In this document: positions 36,744 through 46,280 of the stretch, piece after piece
Numbering within the stretch: the stretch's first letter is position 1
Layout of the letters: every line of letters starts with the position of its first letter
Assembly: GCF_036010325.1 (NCBI RefSeq)
Contig: NZ_CP108549.1
Location: 3,100,001 to 3,164,000 of the forward strand
Length of the DNA stretch: 64,000 nucleotides
DNA from: Streptomyces sp. NBC_01210
GTDB taxonomy: Bacteria; Actinomycetota; Actinomycetes; Streptomycetales; Streptomycetaceae
Direction of reading: 5' to 3'
The notes under the pieces: generated by a model
What the model saw: only the letters and a program-made list of their open reading frames with translations
Databases searched by the model: none
What the model was told of the DNA's origin: nothing
Position numbers and translations under genes: made by a program

Positions 36744-37487
36744 TCAGGACCAGCGGCCGGTGCGGCCCAGCAGCAGCGCCGTGGCGGCCGTGCCCGCGGT
36801 CGACGTGCGCAGCACGCTGCGTCCGAGCCGGAACGGCTTCGCGCCCGCCTCGGCAAATGCCGCCAACTCCTCCTGCGACACGCCCCCTTCGGGCCCGACG
36901 ACCAGCACGATCGAGCCCTCGGCGGGCAGCTCCGCGGTGGCCAGCGGCTCGGCGCCTTCCTCGTGCAGCACTGCCGCGAAGTCGGCTTCGGCCAGAAGTG
37001 AGGCAATCTGCTTGGTCGTTGCGGCGTCCGCTACCTCCGGGAAGCGGAGCCTGCGCGACTGTTTGCCCGCCTCGCGCGCGGTGGCCCGCCACTTGGCGAG
37101 GGCCTTGGCGCCCCGCTCGCCCCTCCACTGCGTGATGCAGCGGGCGGCGGCCCACGGCACCACGGCGTCCACACCGGTCTCCGTCATGGTCTCGACGGCG
37201 AGTTCGCCGCGGTCGCCCTTGGGGAGGGCCTGGACGACGGTGATACGAGGCGTGGGTTCGGGCTCCGTCGGGAACTCGAACGGCTCGACGATCAGCCGGT
37301 CCTTGCCCTCCGTCCGCAGCACGACACCGGCCGCGCCGCGCCCTCGCCCGTCCGTCAGCACGATGTCCTCACCGGACTGCAGCCTGCGTACGGAGACGGC
37401 GTGCCGTCCCTCGGGCCCGTCCAGGGTGAGGATCGCGCCAGGACCCACGCCCTCCAGCGAGTCGACGACGAATACGGGCGCGGTCAT
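36744..37487 (-). CDS. rsmE: 16S rRNA (uracil-1498-N3)-methyltransferase RsmE
   Basis: 247 residues, the family length. An N-terminal PUA-like RNA-binding part (HAVSVRRLQSGEDIVLTDGRG) and a C-terminal SPOUT knot with IVLVVGPEGGVSQEEL and RLGRSVLRTSTAGTAA, which form the SAM site. It methylates U1498 of 16S rRNA in the assembled 30S subunit. Its ATG overlaps the stop of the upstream oxidoreductase gene by one base (TGATG), indicating coupling. It converges on the gene at 36323. Confidence 0.94.
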   Translation of the reverse strand: MTAPVFVVDSLEGVGPGAILTLDGPEGRHAVSVRRLQSGEDIVLTDGRGRGAAGVVLRTEGKDRLIVEPFEFPTEPEPTPRITVVQALPKGDRGELAVETMTETGVDAVVPWAAARCITQWRGERGAKALAKWRATAREAGKQSRRLRFPEVADAATTKQIASLLAEADFAAVLHEEGAEPLATAELPAEGSIVLVVGPEGGVSQEELAAFAEAGAKPFRLGRSVLRTSTAGTAATALLLGRTGRWS

Positions 37488-38557
37488 CAGGCACCGCCCA
37501 GCGCCAGCGCGGCCCGCGCGGAGTCCAGTTCGGCGGCGAGTACCTCGACGAGCTGACCGGCGGGCAGCTCGCGCGCCATCCGGTGGCCCTGTCCGGCCCA
37601 GAGAGCCATGCCCTGCGGGTCGCCCGCCTTGGCAGCGGCCTTGCGCAGGCTGCTCGTCAGATGGTGCACCTGGGGGTAGGCGGCGGGGGCGTACGGACCG
37701 TGTTCCCGCATGAAGCGGTTGACGAGGCCGCGGGCGGGCCGCCCGGAGAAGGCGCGGGTGAGTTCGGTGCGGACGAACAGCGGATTGGTCATGGCCTGCT
37801 TGTGCAGCACATTGGCGCCGGACTCGGGACAGACCAGGAACGCGGTGCCGAGCTGCGCGGCGCTCGCACCGCCCGCGAGCACGGCGGCGATCTGGCCGCC
37901 GCGCATCAGTCCGCCGGCGGCGATGACCGGCAGCTGCACGGTCTCGCGGACCAGCCCGATGAGCGAGAGCAGCCCGATCCCGGAGCCGTCGGCGGCGGGG
38001 TCGTCGCGGTGCGTGCCCTGGTGGCCGCCGGCCTCGATGCCCTGCACACACACGGCGTCGGCACCGGCCCACTGCGCGGCCTGCGCCTCCTCGGGCGTGG
38101 TGACGGTGACCACGGTGAAGGTGCCGGCCTTCGCGAAGGAGTCGAGCACATCGCGGGTCGGACAGCCGAAGGTGAAGGAGACGACAGGAACGGGGTCGTC
38201 GAGGAGGATCGCGAGCTTGGCCTCGTACCCGTCGTCCCGTCCGCTGTCGGGGTCGCCGAGAGGCGTCTCGTACCAGGCGGCCTCACCGGCGAGCTGCTGC
38301 CGGTAGACGCCGACGGCGGCGGGGTCGGCGGTGTTGGGCTGCGGCATGAAGAGGTTGACGCCGAAGGGCTGACCGGTGAGCCCTCGGATCTGTTTGACCT
38401 CCTGGTACATGCCGTCCGCCGTCTTGTACCCGGCGGCGAGGAAGCCGAGCCCACCTGCGTCGGAAACGGCGGCGGCGAGCTGCGGACAGGAGGCGCCGCC
38501 CGCCATGGGGGCCTGCACGATCGGATACCGGCAGAGATCGGTCAGTGCGGAGGACAT
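37487..38557 (-). CDS. Nitronate monooxygenase-like NAD(P)H-dependent flavin oxidoreductase
   Basis: 356 residues. TIM-barrel FMN enzyme with N-terminal YPIVQAPMAGGASCPQLAAAVSDAGGLGF, central FTFGCP and the family signature CVQGIEAGGHQGTHRDD with the catalytic His. FMN-phosphate binding is in VIAAGGLMRGGQIAAVLAGGA. Family knowledge: oxidises nitronates or acts as an enoyl-ACP-reductase-like enzyme. The substrate here is not determined. It is coupled to rsmE by a one-base overlap, an association seen in other actinomycetes. Confidence 0.9.
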   Translation of the reverse strand: MSSALTDLCRYPIVQAPMAGGASCPQLAAAVSDAGGLGFLAAGYKTADGMYQEVKQIRGLTGQPFGVNLFMPQPNTADPAAVGVYRQQLAGEAAWYETPLGDPDSGRDDGYEAKLAILLDDPVPVVSFTFGCPTRDVLDSFAKAGTFTVVTVTTPEEAQAAQWAGADAVCVQGIEAGGHQGTHRDDPAADGSGIGLLSLIGLVRETVQLPVIAAGGLMRGGQIAAVLAGGASAAQLGTAFLVCPESGANVLHKQAMTNPLFVRTELTRAFSGRPARGLVNRFMREHGPYAPAAYPQVHHLTSSLRKAAAKAGDPQGMALWAGQGHRMARELPAGQLVEVLAAELDSARAALALGGA

Positions 38558-38609
38558 GCAGGCATGGTGCCATGTTGCTCGCGCGCGACCGAATCGGGCG
38601 TTCCGGTGT

Positions 38610-38735
38610 CCTCAATCGCCGGACAGGCTTCAATATCAGCCCCTCCGGCGTTTGAGGAGCGGGGCTTGGGGCGGAGCCCCAACAAGAGCCCCGCCGGCGG
38701 TTGAGGCGCGGGGCCCCGGGGCAGAGCCCCGGCAA
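38610..38735. repeat. Gene-end palindromic repeat, locus 6 (oxidoreductase/dnaJ junction)
   Basis: TCCTCAATCGCCGGACAGGC, then GCCCCTCCGGCGTTTGAGG, then GGGGCTTGGGGCGGAGCCCC, then a second CCGCCGGCGGTTGAGGCGCGG and GGGGCAGAGCCCC. There are two stem modules. It sits between two genes on the minus strand, downstream of dnaJ. Confidence 0.75.
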
Positions 38736-38752
38736 CCCGCGCCCCCCAACGG

Positions 38753-39889
38753 CTACCGCCCGTTGAACGCGTCCTTCAGGCGGGAGAACAGACCCTGCTG
38801 CCCCGGCTGGAACTGCCCCGTCGGCCTCTCCTCGCCGCGCAGCTTCGCCAGATCCCGCAGCAGCCGCTCCTGGTCCGCGTCCAGCTTCGACGGCGTCATC
38901 ACCTCGACGTGCACGATCAGGTCGCCGCGGCCGCCGCCCCGCAGATGCGTGATGCCACGCCCGTGCAGCGGGATCGACTGGCCGGACTGTGTGCCCGGTC
39001 GGATGTCGACCTCCTCCATGCCGTCGAGCGTCTCCAGCGGGCACTTCGTGCCCAGCGCCGCCGCGGTCATCGGGATCGTCACCGTGCAGTGCAGGTCGTC
39101 GCCACGCCGCTGGAAGACCGCGTGCGGCAGCTCATGGATCTCGACGTACAGATCACCCGCCGGTCCGCCACCCGGGCCGACCTCGCCCTCGCCCGCGAGC
39201 TGAATGCGCGTGCCGTTGTCGACGCCCGCCGGGATCTTCACGGTCAGCGTGCGGCGCGAGCGGATACGGCCGTCACCGGCGCACTCCGGGCACGGCGTCG
39301 GCACGACCGTGCCGAAGCCCTGGCACTGCGGGCACGGCCGCGAGGTCATGACCTGGCCCAGGAAGGACCGCGTCACCTGCGAAACCTCACCGCGTCCGCG
39401 GCACATGTCGCAGGTCTGCGCCGAGGTCCCCGGCGCCGCGCCCTCACCCGAACACGTCGTACAGACGACAGCCGTGTCGACCTGGATGTCCTTCGTCGTA
39501 CCGAAGGCCGCTTCGTTGAGGTCGATCTCCAGCCGGATCATCGCGTCCTGGCCCCGTCGCGTACGCGACCTGGGGCCCCGCTGCGACGCCGTACCGAAGA
39601 ACGCGTCCATGATGTCGGAGAAGTTGCCGAAGCCACCGGCCCCGAATCCACCCGCGCCTCCGCCGCCCGCCTGGGACAACGGGTCTCCGCCGAGGTCGTA
39701 GACCTGCTTCTTCTGCGGGTCCGACAACACCTCGTACGCGGCGTTGATCTCCTTGAAGCGCTCCTGCGTCTTCGGGTCCGGATTCACATCCGGGTGGAGT
39801 TCACGCGCAAGCCGGCGGAAGGCCTTCTTGATCTCGTCCTGCGATGCGTCGCGGCGTACGCCGAGTACGGCGTAGTAGTCCGTGGCCAC
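38753..39889 (-). CDS. dnaJ: Chaperone DnaJ (DnaJ2-type, hrcA-linked)
   Basis: 378 residues from GTG 39889, immediately after the hrcA TAA with no gap. J domain (1-70) with HPD in LHPDVNPD, Gly-rich segment (QAGGGGAGGFGAGGFG), zinc-finger domain with four CxxCxGxG repeats (CTTCSGEG, CDMCRGRG, CPQCQGFG, CPECAGDG), then the substrate-binding C-terminal domains. It works with DnaK and GrpE in the cytoplasm. Co-transcribed with hrcA and so under HrcA/CIRCE control. Confidence 0.96.
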   Translation of the reverse strand: MATDYYAVLGVRRDASQDEIKKAFRRLARELHPDVNPDPKTQERFKEINAAYEVLSDPQKKQVYDLGGDPLSQAGGGGAGGFGAGGFGNFSDIMDAFFGTASQRGPRSRTRRGQDAMIRLEIDLNEAAFGTTKDIQVDTAVVCTTCSGEGAAPGTSAQTCDMCRGRGEVSQVTRSFLGQVMTSRPCPQCQGFGTVVPTPCPECAGDGRIRSRRTLTVKIPAGVDNGTRIQLAGEGEVGPGGGPAGDLYVEIHELPHAVFQRRGDDLHCTVTIPMTAAALGTKCPLETLDGMEEVDIRPGTQSGQSIPLHGRGITHLRGGGRGDLIVHVEVMTPSKLDADQERLLRDLAKLRGEERPTGQFQPGQQGLFSRLKDAFNGR

Positions 39890-40912
39890 TTACGACTCCG
39901 CCAGGATCTGTCCGACGTAACGTGCCACTGCGCGTACCGCTCCCATCGTTCCGGGGTAGTCCATGCGGGTCGGTCCGACCACGCCGAGTTTGGCAACTGC
40001 CTCGTCGCCCGAACCGTAGCCGACTGCGACCACGGAAGTGGAGTTGAGGCCCTCGTGTGCGTTCTCATGACCGATACGTACGGTCATGCCCATGCCCGAG
40101 TCCTTGGCCTCGCCGAGCAGCTTGAGGAGCACCACATGCTCCTCGAGCGCTTCCAGCACCGGCCTGATGGTCAGCGGGAAGTCGTGCCCGAAGCGGGTGA
40201 GATTGGCCGTGCCGCCGATCACCAGCCGCTCCTCCGTCTCCTCGACCAGCGTCTCGAGCAGGGTCGCCAGCACCGTGGACACAGTGCCGCGGTCCTCCGT
40301 CTCGAAGGAGTCGGGCAGCTCCTGCACCAGGTGCGGCACATCCGCGAAGCGGCGCCCGACGATCCGGCTGTTGAGCCGGGCCCGCAGGTCGGCCAGCGAG
40401 GCCTCGCCGAACGGCGCGGGGCAGTCGATCATGCGCTGCTCGACCCGTCCGGTGTCCGTGATGAGCACAAGCATCAGCCGGGCGGGCGCGAGGGACAGGA
40501 GCTCCACATGCCGGACCGTGGACCGGGTCAGCGAGGGGTACTGGACGACGGCGACCTGCCGGGTCAGCTGCGCGAGCAGCCGTACCGTACGGCCCACGAC
40601 GTCGTCCAGGTCGACGGCTCCGTCCAGGAAGTTCTGGATGGCGCGGCGCTCGGGCGCCGACAGGGGCTTGACGCCCGCCAGCTTGTCGACGAAGAGCCGG
40701 TAGCCCTTGTCCGTCGGGATGCGGCCGGCGCTGGTGTGGGGCTGGGCGATGAACCCTTCCTCTTCCAGCACCGCCATGTCGTTACGGACAGTAGCCGGGG
40801 AGACACCGAGCTTGTGCCGCTCGGTGAGGGCCTTGGAGCCGACGGGCTCCTCGGTGCCGACATAGTCCTGGACGATGGCGCGCAGCACCTCGAGTCTGCG
40901 TTCGCTGAGCAT
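39890..40912 (-). CDS. hrcA: Heat-inducible transcription repressor HrcA
   Basis: 340 residues from ATG 40912 ([18 protein letters not shown]), the family's standard N-terminus. Winged helix with [34 protein letters not shown], then the GAF-like HrcA domain. It represses chaperone genes by binding CIRCE. A CIRCE element sits 40 bases upstream of its own start, so the hrcA-dnaJ operon is autoregulated. The frame runs on upstream to 41770 but opposite two real plus-strand genes, so that extension is rejected. Confidence 0.95.
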   Translation of the reverse strand: MLSERRLEVLRAIVQDYVGTEEPVGSKALTERHKLGVSPATVRNDMAVLEEEGFIAQPHTSAGRIPTDKGYRLFVDKLAGVKPLSAPERRAIQNFLDGAVDLDDVVGRTVRLLAQLTRQVAVVQYPSLTRSTVRHVELLSLAPARLMLVLITDTGRVEQRMIDCPAPFGEASLADLRARLNSRIVGRRFADVPHLVQELPDSFETEDRGTVSTVLATLLETLVEETEERLVIGGTANLTRFGHDFPLTIRPVLEALEEHVVLLKLLGEAKDSGMGMTVRIGHENAHEGLNSTSVVAVGYGSGDEAVAKLGVVGPTRMDYPGTMGAVRAVARYVGQILAES

Positions 40913-40951
40913 TTGCGCACACCTCCAGCCGTGGTTCCTTGTGGTGACTGC

Positions 40952-40978
40952 TTGGCACTCGTCATGTCCGAGTGCCAG
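40952..40978. promoter_or_regulatory. CIRCE operator (HrcA binding site)
   Basis: TTGGCACTC at 40952-40960, nine bases, then GAGTGCCAG at 40970-40978. This is the 9-9-9 inverted repeat of CIRCE (consensus TTAGCACTC-N9-GAGTGCTAA) with the G/C substitutions common in actinomycetes. It lies 40 bases from the hrcA start, in the promoter region. Confidence 0.92.
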
Positions 40979-41107
40979 CACTCCCCCGAGCCAGTGTACG
41001 GCTGTGGGGTACGCCCCTAGCAAGGGCCGTCCTGCAGGGCTGTCCTGCAATCGCGGCCGACCACGGTACCTCGCGACACCGCTGGTCCTTGCCGATAGCG
41101 TCGCGGT

Positions 41108-41842
41108 ATGGACGTCAGTTGGGAAGACTTCGGCTGGGAGCGGTTGGCCGACGGGGTGGGGCGTCGGCGGCTGCCTGTCTGGGACGCGACCGTTGGACTG
41201 GTCGCCGGTGAGGACCGTGTCCTCATGTACGACACGGGTTCTACGCTCCGTGAGGGCGCCGAGCTCCGCACCCAGGCGCAGGCGCTGCTGGGCGGTCGCC
41301 GAGTGACGCATATCGCACTGAGTCATCCGCACTTCGACCATGTACTGGGGACCGCGGCGTTCTCCGGGGCCGAGGTGTTCGGCGCGGTCGGCGTCGACGT
41401 TCTGATGAGGCGGGAGCGGGACGAGATCCGCGGCACCGCCGTACGGCACGGGGTCCCGGTGAAGGACGCCGCGGAGGCCGCCGATCTGCTGGTACTGCCG
41501 CACCATCCGGTGTGCGGGGAGTGGACGCTCGAGCTGGGCGGCCGCCAGGTGCTGCTGGCCAATGTCGGACCCGGTCACTCTGGCCACGATCTGGCACTGC
41601 TGGTGCCGGGCGAAGGCCCGGGCAGCCCGGAGGTGGTCTTCTGCGGAGATCTGGTGGAGGAGTCGGGCGAACCGCAGGCGGGCCGGGATGCGATCCCGTC
41701 CCGCTGGCCGGCGGCGCTGGACCGGCTGCTGTCGCTGGGCGGCGAGGACGCGGTGTATGTCCCCGGGCACGGGGCGGCGGTCGACGCGGCTTTTGTACGC
41801 GCACAGCGGGATTCGTTGGCGGAGCGCTTCGGCGTGTCGTAG
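41108..41842 (+). CDS. Metallo-beta-lactamase-fold hydrolase
   Basis: 244 residues. MBL signature [11 protein letters not shown] (HxHxDH with one substitution: the first ligands read H-P-H-F-D-H), later ligands in [12 protein letters not shown] and [14 protein letters not shown]. The protein is compact, single-domain and cytoplasmic. The substrate is unknown; the family includes thioesterases, quorum lactonases and nucleases. It starts 196 bases from the hrcA start, divergently, and its stop is 10 bases before the DUF3097 gene. Confidence 0.88.
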   Translation: MDVSWEDFGWERLADGVGRRRLPVWDATVGLVAGEDRVLMYDTGSTLREGAELRTQAQALLGGRRVTHIALSHPHFDHVLGTAAFSGAEVFGAVGVDVLMRRERDEIRGTAVRHGVPVKDAAEAADLLVLPHHPVCGEWTLELGGRQVLLANVGPGHSGHDLALLVPGEGPGSPEVVFCGDLVEESGEPQAGRDAIPSRWPAALDRLLSLGGEDAVYVPGHGAAVDAAFVRAQRDSLAERFGVS

Positions 41843-41852
41843 CGTCGGCCAA

Positions 41853-42674
41853 ATGCGCAGCTACAGCCCGGATCTGACGCCTCCTTGGAAGAAGCAGCAG
41901 CCGGCCCCGGAGGTCCCTGCCGAGTCCGACCTGGTCGTGGAGGAGGTCGCGACGGGTCTCTGCGGTGCGGTGATCCGTACCGAGAAGACGGCGGAGGGCC
42001 CGACAGTCACGCTCGAGGACCGCTTCGGCAAGCACCGGGTGTTCCCGCTGGTCCCGCGGGGCTTTCTGCTGGAGGGCCGGGTGGTCACCCTGGTCCGCCC
42101 CTCGGCGACGGCCCCGGCCCGCCCGGCACGTACGGCCTCCGGCTCGGTCGCGGTCCCGGGGGCACGGGCGAGGGTCGCGCGGGCGGGCCGTATCTACGTG
42201 GAAGGCCGCCACGACGCGGAGCTCGTCGAACGGGTCTGGGGTGACGATCTGCGGATCGAGGGCGTGGTCGTGGAGTACCTGGAGGGCATCGACGACCTCC
42301 CGTCGATCGTCAAGGAATTCGCGCCGGGCCCGGACGCGCGCCTCGGGGTGCTGGTGGACCATCTGGTCCCCGGCTCGAAGGAGTCCCGTATCGCGTCCCA
42401 GGTCTCCAGCGACCACGCCTTGATCGTGGGCCACCCGTACATCGATGTGTGGGAGGCGGTGAAGCCGTCCTCGGTGGGCATCCGGGCGTGGCCGTCGGTG
42501 CCGCGCGGCCAGGACTGGAAGACGGGCGTCTGCCGCGCACTTGGCTGGCCGGAGAACACGGGAGCGGCGTGGCAGCGGATTCTGTCGGGCGTGCGGTCGT
42601 ACAGGGACCTGGAGCCGGAGCTGCTGGGGCGAGTGGAGGAGCTGATCGACTTCGTGACGGCTCCGGGGGTGTGA
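41853..42674 (+). CDS. DUF3097-family protein
   Basis: 273 residues from ATG 41853 ([16 protein letters not shown]), as in other actinobacterial DUF3097 proteins. There is an N-terminal beta-rich part (about 25-100, [21 protein letters not shown]). A basic stretch then leads to [18 protein letters not shown], followed by [16 protein letters not shown]. The Glu followed by an Asp-containing loop looks like a Toprim-type active-site arrangement, as noted by eye. Function unknown. It follows the MBL gene by 10 bases and belongs to the same unit. Confidence 0.85.
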   Translation: MRSYSPDLTPPWKKQQPAPEVPAESDLVVEEVATGLCGAVIRTEKTAEGPTVTLEDRFGKHRVFPLVPRGFLLEGRVVTLVRPSATAPARPARTASGSVAVPGARARVARAGRIYVEGRHDAELVERVWGDDLRIEGVVVEYLEGIDDLPSIVKEFAPGPDARLGVLVDHLVPGSKESRIASQVSSDHALIVGHPYIDVWEAVKPSSVGIRAWPSVPRGQDWKTGVCRALGWPENTGAAWQRILSGVRSYRDLEPELLGRVEELIDFVTAPGV

Positions 42675-42815
42675 CCGGGGCTCCGCCCCGGACCCCGCGC
42701 CTCAATCGCCGGCGGGGCTCGAGTTGCCGGTCCGGCGAAATGCAAGCCCGCCCGGCGATTGAGAACAGGCCCGAAGGGCGTACGAGGGATCCGGGGCGGA
42801 GCACCCCACGCGGCG
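42675..42815. repeat. Gene-end palindromic repeat, locus 7 (DUF3097/hemW junction)
   Basis: GGGGCTCCGCCCCGGACCCC, CGCCTCAATCGCCGGCGGGGC, then GCCGGTCCGGCG and CCCGCCCGGCGATTGAGAAC, then GGGGCGGAGCACCCC. It closely follows the locus 1 arrangement and starts at the DUF3097 stop. The flanking genes converge. Confidence 0.8.
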
Positions 42816-42880
42816 GAGCCGCTCATCGACACAGCGGGAAGGGGCGGGTAGGGGAACAGGCCCCGCAGGGCCCATCTCCG

Positions 42881-44122
42881 TCAGTCCACCAGGTCGCGTA
42901 CCACCGCGTCCGCCAGCAGGCGGCCCCGCAGCGTCAGTACGGCCCGTCCCTCCTTGTACGGCCCCGGCTCCAGCAGGCCGTCCGACAGGGCCCGGCCCGC
43001 CGCCGCCAGGCCCGCCGGGCGCAGGAGCTCCAGCTCGCAGCCTTCCCGGAGCCGGAGCTCCAGCAGGATCCGCTCCACCCGGCGGTCCTCCGCCGAGAGG
43101 AGCTCGCGGCCCGCGCCCGGCGAGCGGCCCTCCGCCAGCGCCGCCGCGTACGCGCCCGGGTGCTTCACATTCCACCAGCGCACCCCGCCCACATGGCTGT
43201 GGGCTCCGGGGCCCGCGCCCCACCAGTCGGCGCCGCGCCAGTACAGCTCGTTGTGCAGGCACCGGCCCGCCCCGGTCGTGGCCCAGTTGGAGACCTCGTA
43301 CCAGTCGAAGCCCGCGTCCCCGAGCACCGAGTCCGCGATCAGATACCGGTCCGCGTGGACGTCGTCGTCGGTCATCGGGACCTCGCCGCGGCGGATCCGC
43401 CGCGCAAGCTGCGTGCCTTCCTCGACGATCAGTGCGTACGCCGAGATGTGATCCGGACCCGCGCCCACCGCGGCCGCCAGGGAGGCGCGCCAGTCGTCGT
43501 CGCTCTCGCCCGGCGTGCCGTAGATCAGGTCGAGGTTCACATGGTCGAAGCCCGCAGCCCGCGCCTCCGCGACGCACGCCTCCGGGCGGCCCGGCGTATG
43601 CGTACGGTCCAGCACCTTCAGCACATGCTGCCGCGCGCTCTGCATCCCGAAGGAGATCCGGTTGAAGCCGCCCTCCCGCAGCTCGGCGAGATACGCCGGG
43701 TCCACCGACTCCGGGTTCGCCTCGGTCGTGATCTCCGCGCCGTCCGCGAGCCCGAACTCCTCGCGGACCGCGTCCAGCATCCGGACCAGATCCGAGGCCG
43801 CGAGCAGCGTCGGCGTACCGCCTCCGACGAACACCGTCCGTACCTGCCGCGGGTCGTCGCCCAGCACCTTGCGGGCGAGGCGGACCTCCTCCGCGACCAT
43901 CGCGGCGTAGTTGTCCCGGGAGGCGAGCACGCCGCCCGAGCCGCGCAGCTCGGTCGCCGTGTAGGTGTTGAAGTCGCAGTAGCCGCAGCGCGTCGCGCAG
44001 TACGGCACATGCAGATAGAAGGCGAGCGGCCGGTCCCCGGCGCCTGTCAGGGCGGACGCGGGCAGCGACCCGTCCTCGGGCATGGGCTCACCATCGGGCA
44101 GTACGGAAGGCATGCCCCCCAT
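42881..44122 (-). CDS. hemW: Radical SAM heme chaperone HemW
   Basis: 413 residues from ATG 44122, with GAGGTGA eight bases before; a second ATG at 44113 is possible. [4Fe-4S] motif C-ATR-C-GY-C (CxxxCxxC) in YLHVPYCATRCGYCDFN. It has the GGGTPTLL SAM-binding segment and the HemN-like C-terminal domain. The fourth Cys (CNLC-type) that distinguishes true HemN is not needed in HemW. It delivers heme to respiratory proteins rather than oxidising coproporphyrinogen. Annotation databases often call it coproporphyrinogen III oxidase. Confidence 0.92.
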   Translation of the reverse strand: MGGMPSVLPDGEPMPEDGSLPASALTGAGDRPLAFYLHVPYCATRCGYCDFNTYTATELRGSGGVLASRDNYAAMVAEEVRLARKVLGDDPRQVRTVFVGGGTPTLLAASDLVRMLDAVREEFGLADGAEITTEANPESVDPAYLAELREGGFNRISFGMQSARQHVLKVLDRTHTPGRPEACVAEARAAGFDHVNLDLIYGTPGESDDDWRASLAAAVGAGPDHISAYALIVEEGTQLARRIRRGEVPMTDDDVHADRYLIADSVLGDAGFDWYEVSNWATTGAGRCLHNELYWRGADWWGAGPGAHSHVGGVRWWNVKHPGAYAAALAEGRSPGAGRELLSAEDRRVERILLELRLREGCELELLRPAGLAAAGRALSDGLLEPGPYKEGRAVLTLRGRLLADAVVRDLVD

Positions 44123-44201
44123 TGTCCGTCACCTCGCGGGTGCCCCGGGACGGCCACCGCACCGGGCGCCGGGACGGCCATCCCGCCGGCTGCCGGGACG
44201 G

Positions 44202-46163
44202 CTACCGCGCCTGGAGCACCAGCAGCGCCAGATCGTCCTCCGGCGGCGTCTCCCCGAACTCGTACACCACCTGCTTGATCCGCTCCGCGATCCCTTGCGC
44301 GGTCAGGCCCGCGCAGCCGGCGAGCACCCGGGCGAGCCCGTCCTCGTCGTCGAACATCCGCGACCCCGAGCGCCGCTCCGTCACCCCGTCCGTGACGCAG
44401 AGCAGGGTGTCGCCGGGCTCCAGGTCGAAGGTCTGGCTTTGGTACGCGACGTCCTCGACGACCCCGAGCAGCACCTGCGACTCGGCCGCCGTGAGCACCC
44501 GGCCGTCGGGCCGCAGCAGCAGCGGCAGCGGATGCCCGGCGCTCGCCAGGGTGCAGCGCACGCCTCCGCCGACCCGGGGCGAGGGCACGAGCTCGCCGTA
44601 GAGCAGGGACAGGAACCGCGCCTGCGGACCCTCCGGCACGCCCTGACCGCCCGCTGCCGCGACCATCAGCGCGGCTGATTCCGCCGCCTCCATCGCATCG
44701 TCGAGGAGCAGTCCGTTGAGCCGGTCCAGCACCTGGCCGACCTGGTAACCCTCGCGGGCGAGCAGCCGCAGCCAGGGCCGGGCGAGGCCGGTGACGACCG
44801 CGGCCTCGGGTCCGCTGCCCTGGACGTCGCCGAGCATGAAGCACCAGCGGCCGCCGGAGCCGGCCGGGAAGATGTCGTAGAAGTCGCCGCCCGCGACGCC
44901 GTCGTCGCTGGGCTCGTACACCAGGAACCGGTCGACACCGGGGATCTGCCCGACCTTGCCGGGGAGCAGACCGCGCTGCAGAACCCGGCTGATGGTGGCC
45001 TGCCGGGTGTACTGGCGGGCCGCGCTGATCGCGAGAGCCACCCGGCGTGCGAAGTCCGCGATCAGCGCGGTCGCTTCGTCGGGTACGCGTGCGAGGCCGT
45101 ACCGCGCGATCAGCAGGGTGCCGAGCCCGCGTCCGCCCGCGGCGAGGCGGTATGCGACGGCCGTGCCCTCATCGCCGCCCGGTTGGCCGTCACCGGGCCA
45201 GGGAATCGGTACGGGCCCGTTGCCCGCGACCTCGGGCAGCAGCAGCGGCGGCTCCTTGTCCAGGGTCTCGCGCAGCTGCTCCGTAAGGGACTCGTCGCTG
45301 TGCCAGACCCGGGCGAGCCGCTGCGCGGCCCCCGCTCCGCCGCCCGTGCCCCAGCCCGATCCCGGCCGTCCCGACTCGCTGTCCAGCCAGATCGCGCACC
45401 AGTCGGCGAGCCTCGGCACCAGCAGCTGCCCGGCGAGCGCCGCGACCATGTCCTCGTCGAGCTGTCCGGCGAGCAGGTCGGAGGCCTCGGCGAGGAAGGA
45501 GAGGGCGCCCCGGCTGATCCAGTCGGAGTCCTCGCGCACGGTGCGCCGGGGCGAGGGGGCGAGGATCTCGGCGGCGCGGAGTCCGCGCTGCAGCGCGGGT
45601 TCGGCGCCGGGGAGCGGGCAGGTGTCCCAGCCGTCGACGGGGAGGCGGGCCCAGATGGTCTTGAGGCCGGGGCGGTAGGTGATGCCCCAGCGCTCGGCGA
45701 GGGCGGCGACGAGGTGGAGGCCGCGGCCGTATTCGGGCGTGCCGGAGCGTTCCTCGGCGCCGTGCGGTTCATTGCGTACGGCTCTGGCCGGGTGGTGGTC
45801 GGAGACTTCGAGTACGAGGGCGGCGGGCTCGCCGTCCGCCGACTCCTCCAGCCTGCAGAGGAGTTCGACGGTGGTGCCCGCGTGCACGACGGCGTTGGTC
45901 ACGAGCTCGTTGACGATGAGTACGGCGTCGTCGGCGAGCCGGTCCGTGCTGTGACTGCCCGGCGGGCAGCCCCCTGACCCGCGGCAGAAGGCGCAGGTGG
46001 CGAGCATGCCGAGGTTGGTCCAGTCGGCGATGGCTGCGCGCACGAAGCGGCGCGCGGCGGACGGTGCGAGAGGGTTGCCGGGCAGGCTGGTGCGAGCGAC
46101 TGAACGCGCATCATCCCGAAGCGGGTACAACGGTGTTGTGCGGTGAACGGTCTCGCGCTGCAT
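44202..46163 (-). CDS. RsbW-like kinase + GAF + SpoIIE phosphatase (OsaC-like)
   Basis: 653 residues from ATG 46163. N-terminal RsbW-type HATPase (about 30-185; N-box NELVTNAVVHA, G-box EYGRGLHLVAALAERWG), a GAF-like domain (about 225-385), and a C-terminal PP2C/SpoIIE phosphatase (about 395-645; VAGGDFYDIF, MLGDVQGSG). Domain order resembles OsaC of Streptomyces coelicolor, a protein that resets sigma-B after osmotic stress, but this one is shorter and has no recognised PAS. It is divergent from the hybrid kinase with 117 bases between the starts. The protein carries both anti-sigma-kinase and phosphatase modules. Confidence 0.85.
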   Translation of the reverse strand: MQRETVHRTTPLYPLRDDARSVARTSLPGNPLAPSAARRFVRAAIADWTNLGMLATCAFCRGSGGCPPGSHSTDRLADDAVLIVNELVTNAVVHAGTTVELLCRLEESADGEPAALVLEVSDHHPARAVRNEPHGAEERSGTPEYGRGLHLVAALAERWGITYRPGLKTIWARLPVDGWDTCPLPGAEPALQRGLRAAEILAPSPRRTVREDSDWISRGALSFLAEASDLLAGQLDEDMVAALAGQLLVPRLADWCAIWLDSESGRPGSGWGTGGGAGAAQRLARVWHSDESLTEQLRETLDKEPPLLLPEVAGNGPVPIPWPGDGQPGGDEGTAVAYRLAAGGRGLGTLLIARYGLARVPDEATALIADFARRVALAISAARQYTRQATISRVLQRGLLPGKVGQIPGVDRFLVYEPSDDGVAGGDFYDIFPAGSGGRWCFMLGDVQGSGPEAAVVTGLARPWLRLLAREGYQVGQVLDRLNGLLLDDAMEAAESAALMVAAAGGQGVPEGPQARFLSLLYGELVPSPRVGGGVRCTLASAGHPLPLLLRPDGRVLTAAESQVLLGVVEDVAYQSQTFDLEPGDTLLCVTDGVTERRSGSRMFDDEDGLARVLAGCAGLTAQGIAERIKQVVYEFGETPPEDDLALLVLQAR

Positions 46164-46280
46164 CGGAAGGGACCCCACTGTGCGGCTCCTGGTCGGTTCT
46201 GGCAATGCGCCGCTTATGACACCGACAGAGTGACAGACTGAGCCTGCCCATAAGCGTCGAGTCACCGAAGTGGGCGGATT

